A stretch of 6,742 nt of DNA from Planctomycetota bacterium (GTDB lineage: Bacteria; Planctomycetota; Phycisphaerae; Phycisphaerales; UBA1924), in the NCBI GenBank assembly GCA_023412695.1, contig JAEYNG010000195.1, positions 1-6,742 of the forward strand, given 5' to 3'. This document shows positions 1 through 6,501 of this stretch, in pieces. The translations under genes and the position numbers were made by a program. The notes below the pieces were generated by a model. That model worked only from the letters and a program-made list of their open reading frames with translations, ran no database searches and was not told where the DNA came from. Numbering within the stretch: the stretch's first letter is position 1; the number at the start of each line of letters is the position of its first letter.

Positions 1-884
1 CCGGCCGACGAGTTGCCGACGAGCACGCCGCGACGCGCGGCCAGCCGTTTGAGCATCGCAACGAACCGCTCCCGCGGCAAATGATCGAGCGCTTCCCACT
101 CTGCCGCGATTCCTCTTCGCGTTGCACCGCCCAGCCGAACCGCTTCAATGCTCTCCCGGCCCGGGTCATGATTCGGCGCAAGCCACAGCGTTGCGTTGTC
201 ACGTGCGGCTCTCGCTGCGGCGGCGGCGATCGCCCGCTCCTGCGCACTTGAGAGGCCAGAAGGATGCAGCAGGATCACGACCCGCGGGTCGCCGAGTTCC
301 ATCGCCTCGTCGTCGTCGAGCGGCGAGATGGCCCGCAGCCTATCGATCGCCGGCGAGCCTGTGACATGCACATGCTCTGGCCCCTCCCCCATCTTCCGGA
401 TTCGCTCCGCCGACAGCTTCGTCGCCGCGCAATGCAGGTGGCTCAGCTTGGTGATCGCGTGCCGCATCGCCTCGTCGGCGATCCCCTCGGCCCGGTCCCC
501 GCCATGGATGTGCGCAACCGCAATGCCGCCGATGCTCGCCGCGCTCGCCGCGGCGAACGCCTCGATGCGGTCGCCGAGCACGAGCACCCAGTCCGGCTTG
601 AGCCGCGCGAAAGCGCGGGCGAAGCCCTCGATCCCCCGTCCGGTGGCTGCAGCGTCGGGCGCGCGTCCGGTCTCGCCCGCGCGCTGCATGCGCACCCTCG
701 CGGCGACCGTGAACTCCGCCTCGACTTCGCGGATCGTCCGCGAGGGCGGCAGGAAGTGCGCGCCCGCCGCGACAACGCGCAGCCGCAGCGACGGGTGCGC
801 CTCGATCGCCCGCATGACCGGGCGCAGCAGCCCGAACTCGGCGCGCGTGCCCGTGACGACGGCGACCGTGCGAACGCTGCTCAT
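1..884 (-). CDS. neuC: UDP-N-acetylglucosamine 2-epimerase (hydrolysing), NeuC/LegG type, 3' end cut by window
   Basis: This is a cytoplasmic enzyme that releases UDP while epimerising a UDP-HexNAc to a free ManNAc-type sugar, the precursor of the nonulosonic acid made by the neighbouring NeuB. About 294 residues are visible of a family length near 380. Seen in order: TGTRAEFGLLRPV near residue 10, LGDRIEAFAAAS, the family signature AHIHGGDRAEGIADEAMRHA (GD replaces the usual GE), ITKLSHLHCAATKLSAERI, HVTGSPAIDRL, LLHPSG, LAPNHDP and, at the window edge, GNSSAG of the UDP-binding half. The start is well supported: ATG at 884-882 follows a GGAGG (plus-strand CCTCC at 892-896) with a 7-base spacer, and it overlaps the neuB stop by four bases (ATGA). 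The substrate could be UDP-GlcNAc (NeuC) or a trideoxy-diacetamido sugar (LegG); the sequence alone does not decide. Confidence 0.93.
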   Translation of the reverse strand, partial: MSSVRTVAVVTGTRAEFGLLRPVMRAIEAHPSLRLRVVAAGAHFLPPSRTIREVEAEFTVAARVRMQRAGETGRAPDAAATGRGIEGFARAFARLKPDWVLVLGDRIEAFAAASAASIGGIAVAHIHGGDRAEGIADEAMRHAITKLSHLHCAATKLSAERIRKMGEGPEHVHVTGSPAIDRLRAISPLDDDEAMELGDPRVVILLHPSGLSSAQERAIAAAAARAARDNATLWLAPNHDPGRESIEAVRLGGATRRGIAAEWEALDHLPRERFVAMLKRLAARRGVLVGNSSA

Positions 885-2002
885 CGCCGCGCCTCCGTCG
901 GGGCCACCTCGTGCCCAAGGTCCTGCCATGAGATCGGCGTGTCCGCTTCGACGGCGCCGGTCAGCGCAGCGCCGAGCACGCGGTCAATCTCGAATGGCGC
1001 GATGCCCGTCCCCGGCCGCTTGAAGGTGATGTCCCCCTGCGCCAGACGGTGCCCGGCAGGCAACGCGCGACGGGCAACGACCGACTGGCGCGACACCAAC
1101 CGCACGTCCCGCTCGCGGAGCTGTACGTTCTTCTCCGCGCTGCCATTGCCGCCCGGGAGTGTGCAGCCTTGTCGCTGCGCCGCTGTTGCTCTCGCGTTCG
1201 CGATGTACCGCTTCAACCCCTCGAAGTCGAGCGATGCCGCGTGATCGGGACCCTTCGCGTCGCGGTCGTAGGTAAAGTGCTTCTCGAGGATGCACGCGCC
1301 GTGCGTGACAGCGGATGCGCCTATCACCTCCGACGCGGTGTGGTCGCTGTACCCCACAGGCACATCGCCGATCGCCGCACGGATCGCGCCGATGCCTTCA
1401 AGCGCGGCATCTTCATCGGGCGTCGGGTACGAACTCACGCACTGCAGCAGCGCAAGGCGCGACTCGCGCCGCGCCGCATCGAGCCATCCGACGGCGCGTA
1501 GCACCTCGTCCATCGTGCTCGCGCCCGTGCTCACGATCAGCGGTCGGCCCGTCGCCATGAGTGCGTCGAGCAGCGGCCGGTGCACGATGTCCGGCGAGGC
1601 GGTCTTGTATGCATCCCACCCGCCGTGCACGCGCGCGATCTCTTCGGCCTGCTGCACAAGCTCCACGGAAAAGACGGTCACGATCGCGTGGATGCCCAGC
1701 AGCCGCGCCTCGGCGAGCACCGGCAACATCTGCACCGGGCTCAGCTCCAGCCGGCGCAGCATCGCCACCGGGTCCGTCTCGCCCGCGGCCTTCTGATACG
1801 CCGCGAGCTTCGCGGCCTTGCTCATCAAAAGATCCGTCCGGAACAGCTGCAGCTTCACCGCGTCCGCGCCCGCGGCGTGCGCCTCGCGGACAAGCCCGAT
1901 CGCCCGCTCCACCGAGCCGTCGTGGTTCACGCCCAGCTCGGCGATGATGTAGGGCCGGTGCCCGGCGACGGTGGTGCCGATCTGTCGATCGCGGATGCGC
2001 AT
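881..2002 (-). CDS. neuB: N-acetylneuraminate/nonulosonate synthase (NeuB family) with C-terminal SAF domain
   Basis: The enzyme condenses phosphoenolpyruvate with a ManNAc-type sugar to give a nine-carbon 2-keto acid. The 373 residues divide into a TIM barrel (about 17-270) and a SAF/antifreeze-like domain (about 300-365). Visible family motifs are IAELGVNHDGS (20-30), VKLQLF (49-54), KTASPDI (133-139), STGAS (158-162), LLQCVSSYPTP (185-195), GYSDHT (217-222), and LEKHFTYDR with GPDH (239-254), which carries metal- and substrate-contacting residues in known NeuB proteins. The SAF domain shows SVVARRALPAGHRL and ending TPISWQDL. The ATG at 2002 is chosen because homology begins just after it and the 17-base gap to neuA precedes it; upstream in-frame sequence is only the shadow of neuA. 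No strong ribosome-binding site is seen, only GGCGGG about 13 bases upstream, so coupling to neuA is likely. Neu5Ac versus legionaminic acid specificity is undecided. Confidence 0.95.
   Translation of the reverse strand: MRIRDRQIGTTVAGHRPYIIAELGVNHDGSVERAIGLVREAHAAGADAVKLQLFRTDLLMSKAAKLAAYQKAAGETDPVAMLRRLELSPVQMLPVLAEARLLGIHAIVTVFSVELVQQAEEIARVHGGWDAYKTASPDIVHRPLLDALMATGRPLIVSTGASTMDEVLRAVGWLDAARRESRLALLQCVSSYPTPDEDAALEGIGAIRAAIGDVPVGYSDHTASEVIGASAVTHGACILEKHFTYDRDAKGPDHAASLDFEGLKRYIANARATAAQRQGCTLPGGNGSAEKNVQLRERDVRLVSRQSVVARRALPAGHRLAQGDITFKRPGTGIAPFEIDRVLGAALTGAVEADTPISWQDLGHEVAPTEARR
892..896 (-). promoter_or_regulatory. Ribosome-binding site (GGAGG) for neuC inside the end of neuB
   Basis: GGAGG on the minus strand stands 7 bases before the neuC ATG at 884 and lies within the last codons of neuB. 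With the ATGA overlap it fixes the neuC start and suggests translation coupled to neuB. Confidence 0.7.
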
Positions 2003-2019
2003 ACCAGAGCGTAACCCGC

Positions 2020-2772
2020 CTACCGCGGCCGCGTCGCGAGCATCGCCTCGGCGACCATCATGTCGACCGTTGAATCGATGTCGATCACGCTCCCCTCGGG
2101 GTTGATGACGCCCCGACGCCGGTCCTCGCGCCCGAAGAACGCGTGCGGGCCGGGGGGGACGCCAGGAACTTCCAGCATCAGGGCTTCGCGCGTCACGACG
2201 ATCACGCCGCCATCGGGCACGTACGCCGGGGGAAGGTCCTGCCGACGGAAGACGCCGTGGTTCAGCACCTCGCCCTCCCACGGCCGGACTGTTCCCGTCG
2301 CCGAATCGACGCGTGCCATCCACCACGGGTGATACTTGCCGACGGGTGCGTACGACTGGACAGAGTCTGCTCTCGACTCAATGAGCTTCGTAACTGCCCG
2401 ATCAATCAGTCCGGGCGGTCGGCAAACAACATTCGCGTACAGGAGCACAAAGGGCATCGAAGGTGAGAACTTCTTTCCGTATCGATCTTCGATGATCCTG
2501 ACGCTATGTCTAGCTGCGGCATCGACGGTGGCAGTATCCGAAGCAAGTGCTGCGGGTCGGCGAATGATCTCCGTGTTGTTTGCTTCTGCAACAGCCAGAA
2601 TTTCATCGTCGTCAGACGAGACGTATCGGTCGATCGATAGTGAGCCATACTGACAGTCGACGATGCTCCACACAATACACGGCCTGCCACTGATCGGCAG
2701 CACGTTCTTCCGCGGCAGGCCCTTGCTCCCGCCGCGACCGAGGATGATCGCGATCGCGTCCGGCGTGTTCAT
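2020..2772 (-). CDS. neuA: CMP-nonulosonate (acylneuraminate) cytidylyltransferase
   Basis: This 250-residue enzyme activates the nonulosonic acid with CTP, giving the CMP-sugar donor used by a glycosyltransferase. The nucleotide-binding loop is near-canonical: ILGRGGSKGLPRKNV at 10-24. Next come VSSDDDEILAVAEAN (51-65), RRPAALASDTATVDA (71-85), DSVQSYAPVGKYHPWWM (136-152), YVPDGGVIVV (184-193) and VIDIDSTVDMMVAEAML (229-245), whose Asp pair fits the metal site. The usual central LQPTSPLR segment is replaced by VLLYANVVCRPPG (109-121). The start at 2772 overlaps the stop of the upstream fusion gene by one base (TGATG). A GTG further upstream would add 11 residues (GSSSRRGAGV-like) without homology, so it is rejected. 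Residues about 25-143 are encoded by DNA of only about 54% GC, unlike the flanks. A seven-base C tract lies at 2152-2158. Confidence 0.93.
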   Translation of the reverse strand: MNTPDAIAIILGRGGSKGLPRKNVLPISGRPCIVWSIVDCQYGSLSIDRYVSSDDDEILAVAEANNTEIIRRPAALASDTATVDAAARHSVRIIEDRYGKKFSPSMPFVLLYANVVCRPPGLIDRAVTKLIESRADSVQSYAPVGKYHPWWMARVDSATGTVRPWEGEVLNHGVFRRQDLPPAYVPDGGVIVVTREALMLEVPGVPPGPHAFFGREDRRRGVINPEGSVIDIDSTVDMMVAEAMLATRPR

Positions 2773-5700
2773 CACACCAGCCCCGCGCCGCGACGAGCTT
2801 CCCACAGCCGTCGCCAGACGTCGCTCACCGACTCTCTTGCGGCATTGCCGACAACGCCGCCGTTGGGCCCGCGAACGTCTCCGTTCGGCTCGATCCGCAT
2901 GAACGTGCGTGTGTCGCGCCGTGCTTTACTTGTCGGCGTGCGCAACGGGCCAATGCGCTCGCTGCTGGTCGCAACGGAAAGCGGATCGATCACGGCCCAG
3001 CCGCAGAGCATGATCCAGCGGTCGTAGAACCGCTCCATCTCCGCATACGACGCGTCGCACTTGGTCAGTCGCGGGACGATCCACCCATGCCACGCGCTCG
3101 ATGACGTGTCCGCCGCGGGCCACGCGCCGCGCGAACGGGCAAGGTGCTCCAGCCCCGCCCGCGCAAGGGCGAACGCATCCTCGCCGGTGACGGCGCTATA
3201 CGTCGCGGCCGTCTCCGCATGAAGGTCCACACTGACGACGTCTGGTCCCGCCGCGACCATTGCGTCGATCGCAGCGCCCTCGGCCCGCAGCCCCGTCCGC
3301 ACATGCAAGGCACGCACGCCCGCACGCCGTGCAGCGCGAATGTGCCCCGGTGTCGCCGGGTCGAGCAGCGGTTCTTCCCGCGGCACGCCACGGGCGCAGC
3401 GCGCCGCTCCGGCGATGGTCAGCCTGAGGTCGTCGCGCAACGCGCCAAGCTGCTCAACGGCTTGCTCACGCCACTCACCCGCCACGCCCGGCGCGATGAG
3501 CAACTCGACATGCCCCGGCGCAGCAATCGGCCGAGCGGCGAGCAGGCGTTCGTTCGCGTCGACGATCGTGGCGGCATCACCATCCGAGAACTCGCTCCCG
3601 AGTGTGCCAACGACCTGTGCGAGGTGTTGCGCCGCGTGCGCAGAGTCGGCGATGAATCGCCACCCGGCGTCGCGCACGGCAGGCGTCGCGGCGACGCAGG
3701 CACGCGAGCCGATCGGATCGGCCATCGGCGCAGGCGGCAGATACCCCAGCACCGCGCCGAACGTCCCGAGCGCACCGGCTTGGCTCCGCAGCCGCACGAG
3801 CTCATGCATCATCGAGCGCGAGATTACGCAGGCGCCGAGCCCCGGGGCCGCCGTCGAGAAGACGTAGCGATACTGCTCCGGGTTCTGGCTGTGCCGCTTC
3901 AGGAGTTCGTCACAGATCGCCGGATCCACCATGCACCACGCAGGGCCGACGACCAGCGCGGCGTCGATGCCGAGCCGCTCCATGAGCGGTGCGGCGTGCG
4001 CCGGGTCGAGGACTTCGTCAAAGACAGTTGCTCCGCCCAGCCCGCCGCGCCAGCATTCCGCGGCGAACAACCTCGCAGCGCGGACAAACGCCGGTGCGCC
4101 GACGCCCGTCCCGACAGACACGATCTCCACGGGCTTGGCCGGTCGGCACGCGCCCAACGCCCGCCGGGTCGCGGCCTCGTCCTCGCACATCAGCACGATG
4201 CTGTCGATGGTGGTGCACCTGGCCAGCCGAGCGACGGTCGCGCCGAGAACGGTCAGCCCCGGCGCAAGCTCGCGTGCGGCGTGCACGAGGTCGCCCGCGC
4301 CGACGGGCACGAACGCCGCGGCCTTGACGCGCGTCTCGACATCCACCCAGCTCATGCCGACGACGTCGCCGTCCTGACGGACCGTGTCCGCGTCGCGGGT
4401 ATTCCGCTTCGCGCCGTCAAGCGCCCGCAACTCGTCGTCGAGCAGCTTGCCCAGTTCATCGGCCGCGACGGCGAGCGAGCGCACGTTCTCCGAGTCACGC
4501 TCGATCTGCCGGCGCTGTCGCTCCAGCGGCGGGAGCGTCGCGTCGAGGTTGATCGCGCGGTCCGCGCGGATGCGGCTGAGCCCGCCCTTCTGGTCGAGCA
4601 GCTGCACCATGCTGAACGCCGGCTCGAGCGACATCACCTCGTCGCGGAGGGCGTAGACCTGCGTGATCAGCCGGTTCACCCGCGGCTGGTCCTGGTGGTG
4701 CTCGGCCATCTCGCTCAACAGCACCGCCGCCTTGCGGCTCGCCTCGCCGATGCGCCAGACATCTTTGCGTACCGTGCGCAAGCGGTCCTTTAGCTGTGCG
4801 CTAGTCCGCGTTGCTCCGTTGTCTGTTCGGCCGTCGTCACATCCGACGCGCGACACCCGACCTGGGACATCGGCGACGGCGAACGTTTCGATAAACTCGC
4901 GCAGCGTGCACGCGCCCGCGTGCCCCTTGGCGACACCCCCCTCGGTGCAGTCGAACGTCCGCAGGCCGCGTTCCGCGTCCGCCTTGAAGTCGCGCTCGAA
5001 CTGCACGCGGTAGTTGTTCATCTGCCGGTCGGTGTATATCGGCCGCCCCTGCGCATCGTGCGCCGGCATGAGCTGCCCGCCCATCCGCTTGATGCGCTGC
5101 CACTCGAGCATCTCCAGCGTGTTGAACTCGTTGAGCTCCGGCGCCCACGTGTCGTGGATCGCCGCGCCCGACGCGTAGTACAGCCCGTCGGTGAAGCCCA
5201 GGTCCTGGCCGATCGTCGCGACCGGCTCGCACCCGACGAACCGCGCCCAGTGATACGCTAGGTGCGCCACCGTCGCGCACGGCACGATCCCGCCGTGCTC
5301 GCCGCGGTGCGCGATGAGCTTCTCCCCAAGCAGCATGTCGAGGTACTTCTCGTCCGTGCAGACGATCTCGCCGGGAAAAGCGTCGGTCACGGCGCGGTTC
5401 ACCTTCGGCTCGACGATGAGCGTCACGCCCTCGACGTCCATCGCCGTCAGGCCCTCGTAGAACCGCAGGCTCAGCTCGCTGTAGTCGAGCGCGGTGACGA
5501 AATGCGGCTTGATGCCGCGCTTCAGGAGCGTTTTCAGCACAGTCTGCACCGCGACGATCACCACCCGGTCGCGTACGCCCGGCCGCGACAGCAGGTCGAT
5601 GTTCCGCTCCAGGCTCGGGCCCGCGGCGACGACGACCGCCGGCTTCCCAGCGAATGCGCCGCGAAGCACGGCCGCCCCGCGCCCCGTCGCGTACCGCTCG

Positions 5701-6386
5701 GCGTTCTGGATCAGGTTCCGCAGCGTCACCTTGCTCTGGAAGAGCGCGGTCCGCGCGGTCAGCGTCAACGCCTCGATGATCCGGTTGAACGTCTCGTCGA
5801 ACTTCGCCCGCACGGGCGCGAGTCTCGCCTCGCTCGCCGGGTGCGGGACCATCGTCACGCCCAGCGCGACCAGCCCCTCGAGCCCCTGCACGGCCGCGGC
5901 CATCGCGCCCGCGTCCTCCGGGTCTGTCACGATCGCGAGGTTCGTCGTCGGGATCCACTTGCTGTGGTCGATCCGCTCGAGCGCAGCCCGCAGGAGATCA
6001 ACATCCGGCTCGAAGACGACGATCAGCCCGCTCTTGCCGACCTTGCGGGCCAGCTCCGCGACGTGATACCCCGCGCCGAAGCCGGTCACGACGAAGATCG
6101 CCGCATCGACCGCGTTCACCGGCTCGATGAGCCGCCGCGCCTCCTCGAGCGGCCGGCGGCGGCTGCACAGCGCGACCGTCCCGCTCGGCCCGGAGAGCTC
6201 AATCGCCGGAACGCCTTCGTCGGTGGCGATGACCCGAACGCCCGGCCGGCCCGGCGCAAGCCGGATGCGCGAGCACGCCTCCGGGCTGCCGCGAGCGATC
6301 GCGGCGAGGTTCCGCTCCAGGGTCCCCACATCCACGGGGCGTTCGGTCGGTGCGGCCAATGGCATCAGCGCCCACTCCTTTTTCAT
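2772..6386 (-). CDS. Maf-type (DUF115) glycosyltransferase fused to degenerate cytidylyltransferase-like and radical-SAM/SPASM-like regions
   Basis: This is a protein of about 1204 residues. Maf proteins transfer nonulosonic acids to flagellin and are usually about 600-700 residues, so residues 1-663 already form a full Maf. That part has an N-terminal Rossmann-like region with GFGAGYHVAELARK and IVVFEPDVDLLRAAL, then the DUF115 core with VVVAAGPSLERN (about 251-262), ALDYSELSLRFYEG (299-312) and IGQDLGFTDGLYYASG (392-407). A charged helical stretch follows at about 526-660. Residues about 686-868 resemble a SpsF/NeuA-like cytidylyltransferase without its catalytic loop. Residues about 956-1204 resemble a radical-SAM/SPASM protein without its cluster cysteines. 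It is first in the operon and coupled to neuA. Start: ATG 6386 has a full AGGAGG (6398-6403) 11 bases upstream; ATG 6365 has AAGGAG (6375-6380) 9 bases upstream and is a real alternative. GTG 6422 has no such site. The Maf assignment is strong; the C-terminal roles are inferred. Confidence 0.88.
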   Translation of the reverse strand: MKKEWALMPLAAPTERPVDVGTLERNLAAIARGSPEACSRIRLAPGRPGVRVIATDEGVPAIELSGPSGTVALCSRRRPLEEARRLIEPVNAVDAAIFVVTGFGAGYHVAELARKVGKSGLIVVFEPDVDLLRAALERIDHSKWIPTTNLAIVTDPEDAGAMAAAVQGLEGLVALGVTMVPHPASEARLAPVRAKFDETFNRIIEALTLTARTALFQSKVTLRNLIQNAERYATGRGAAVLRGAFAGKPAVVVAAGPSLERNIDLLSRPGVRDRVVIVAVQTVLKTLLKRGIKPHFVTALDYSELSLRFYEGLTAMDVEGVTLIVEPKVNRAVTDAFPGEIVCTDEKYLDMLLGEKLIAHRGEHGGIVPCATVAHLAYHWARFVGCEPVATIGQDLGFTDGLYYASGAAIHDTWAPELNEFNTLEMLEWQRIKRMGGQLMPAHDAQGRPIYTDRQMNNYRVQFERDFKADAERGLRTFDCTEGGVAKGHAGACTLREFIETFAVADVPGRVSRVGCDDGRTDNGATRTSAQLKDRLRTVRKDVWRIGEASRKAAVLLSEMAEHHQDQPRVNRLITQVYALRDEVMSLEPAFSMVQLLDQKGGLSRIRADRAINLDATLPPLERQRRQIERDSENVRSLAVAADELGKLLDDELRALDGAKRNTRDADTVRQDGDVVGMSWVDVETRVKAAAFVPVGAGDLVHAARELAPGLTVLGATVARLARCTTIDSIVLMCEDEAATRRALGACRPAKPVEIVSVGTGVGAPAFVRAARLFAAECWRGGLGGATVFDEVLDPAHAAPLMERLGIDAALVVGPAWCMVDPAICDELLKRHSQNPEQYRYVFSTAAPGLGACVISRSMMHELVRLRSQAGALGTFGAVLGYLPPAPMADPIGSRACVAATPAVRDAGWRFIADSAHAAQHLAQVVGTLGSEFSDGDAATIVDANERLLAARPIAAPGHVELLIAPGVAGEWREQAVEQLGALRDDLRLTIAGAARCARGVPREEPLLDPATPGHIRAARRAGVRALHVRTGLRAEGAAIDAMVAAGPDVVSVDLHAETAATYSAVTGEDAFALARAGLEHLARSRGAWPAADTSSSAWHGWIVPRLTKCDASYAEMERFYDRWIMLCGWAVIDPLSVATSSERIGPLRTPTSKARRDTRTFMRIEPNGDVRGPNGGVVGNAARESVSDVWRRLWEARRGAGLV
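2775..3521 (-). other. Radical-SAM/SPASM-like C-terminal region lacking the iron-sulfur cysteines
   Basis: This covers residues about 956-1204. The order of segments follows a radical SAM enzyme with SPASM tail: HVELLIAPGVAG where the CX3CX2C loop should follow the first strand, LRLTIAGAARC, EEPLLDPATPGHIRAARRAG (compare GEPLLHPd...ii..A...G), ALHVRTGLRAEGAAIDAMV, PDVVSVDLHAETAATYSAVTG, RFYDRWIMLCGWAVIDPLS, then FMRIEPNGDVRGPNGGVVGN and SVSDVWRRLWEARR, matching the C-terminal DG.V..C...G..GN....s..eiW pattern. Only three isolated cysteines occur here (near residues 997, 1110 and 1128), with no CX3CX2C and no SPASM cysteines. It is therefore unlikely to bind a 4Fe-4S cluster or do radical chemistry. 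Homology is inferred from motif order, not from a search. Confidence 0.6.
3783..4331 (-). other. Degenerate cytidylyltransferase-like (SpsF/NeuA-like) domain within the fusion
   Basis: This covers residues about 686-868. The resemblance is in pattern: a first strand AAAFVPVGAGD, then VARLARCTTIDSIVLMCED matching the usual hvlerl...idkivvaTsd segment, a LGIDAALVVGPAWCMVDPAI stretch matching the region that reads ..ad.vvritgD.PliDp.. in SpsF-type proteins, then YRYVFSTAAPGLGACVISRS. The catalytic loop (R-x-G-S-x-R/G-L-P-x-K) is absent, and GPAWCMVDP replaces the motif containing the metal-binding Asp. From this I infer a fold-retaining but inactive domain that might bind a CMP-sugar or a partner. 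The assignment is by eye and moderately uncertain. Confidence 0.5.
4398..6323 (-). other. Maf/DUF115 flagellin-glycosyltransferase region of the fusion protein
   Basis: This region covers residues about 22-663 of the fusion, counted from the 6386 start. It contains the parts expected of a stand-alone Maf protein: an N-terminal nucleotide-fold segment (GFGAGYH at about 102-108), a central sialyltransferase-like DUF115 core with AAGPSLE, DYSELSLRFY and GQDLGFTDGLYY, and a helical, Arg/Glu-rich C-terminal portion. In characterised flagellated bacteria, Maf proteins act in the cytoplasm on flagellin before export, using CMP-activated pseudaminic or legionaminic acid. The presence of neuA, neuB and neuC directly downstream fits that donor supply. 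The acceptor protein is not in the window. Confidence 0.85.
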
Positions 6387-6501
6387 CGCCGGAACAGCCT
6401 CCTGCTCCCAGGCGCATGGCACAGCAGCGGGCGGTCAAGCCCGCGGCCTCTAGCATCGGCGCACCCCGCCCCGCCGCTCCCCTTTTCGGGTACAACTCGG
6501 C
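6387..6501. promoter_or_regulatory. Divergent intergenic region between the fusion gene and the plus-strand gene
   Basis: These 115 bases separate the two divergent starts and must hold signals for both if the fusion gene heads its own operon. It contains the AGGAGG of the fusion gene (6398-6403), a perfect 6-base inverted repeat GCGGGC/GCCCGC with a 6-base spacer (6427-6444), and a C-rich run near 6462-6480 (G-rich on the minus strand, three GGGG-type tracts). I find no convincing -35/-10 pair on either strand. TTGACC on the minus strand (6438-6433) has no -10 at the right distance. Confidence 0.4.
6398..6403 (-). promoter_or_regulatory. Ribosome-binding site (AGGAGG) for the fusion gene start at 6386
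   Basis: The minus strand reads AGGAGG here, 11 bases before ATG 6386. The spacing is a little long. A competing AAGGAG at 6375-6380 lies 9 bases before ATG 6365, so the true start could be seven codons further in; the two sites together make the GTG at 6422 unlikely. Confidence 0.5.

Noticed and set aside
196..1023. 275-codon open frame on the plus strand across neuC and the neuB end
   Set aside because: It crosses the neuB/neuC junction antisense, is Ser/Ala/Arg-rich and low in complexity, and both genes beneath it are well recognised on the minus strand.
2003..2326. Upstream extension of neuB by 108 residues
   Set aside because: The added residues are low-complexity Arg/Gly sequence read out of frame through the end of neuA. 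NeuB homology begins just after ATG 2002.
3144..4793. 549-codon open frame on the plus strand antisense to the fusion gene
   Set aside because: The translation is Arg/Pro/Ala/His-rich with no family motifs, and the opposite strand has clear protein homology. It is a by-product of strong G/C at third codon positions.
4837..5958. 373-codon minus-strand frame shifted relative to the fusion gene
   Set aside because: It is an Arg/Asp/Gly-rich out-of-frame shadow of the DUF115 region, which is recognisable in the other frame.
6410..6438. TTGACC on the minus strand as a -35 box for the operon
   Set aside because: Seventeen bases downstream the hexamer is GCGCCT, which does not resemble a -10 box, and TTGACC is simply the spacer of the inverted repeat.
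6462..6486. Possible G-quadruplex on the minus strand
   Set aside because: Only three runs of four G are present and there is no fourth run of at least three G nearby, so a stable three-layer quadruplex is not supported.
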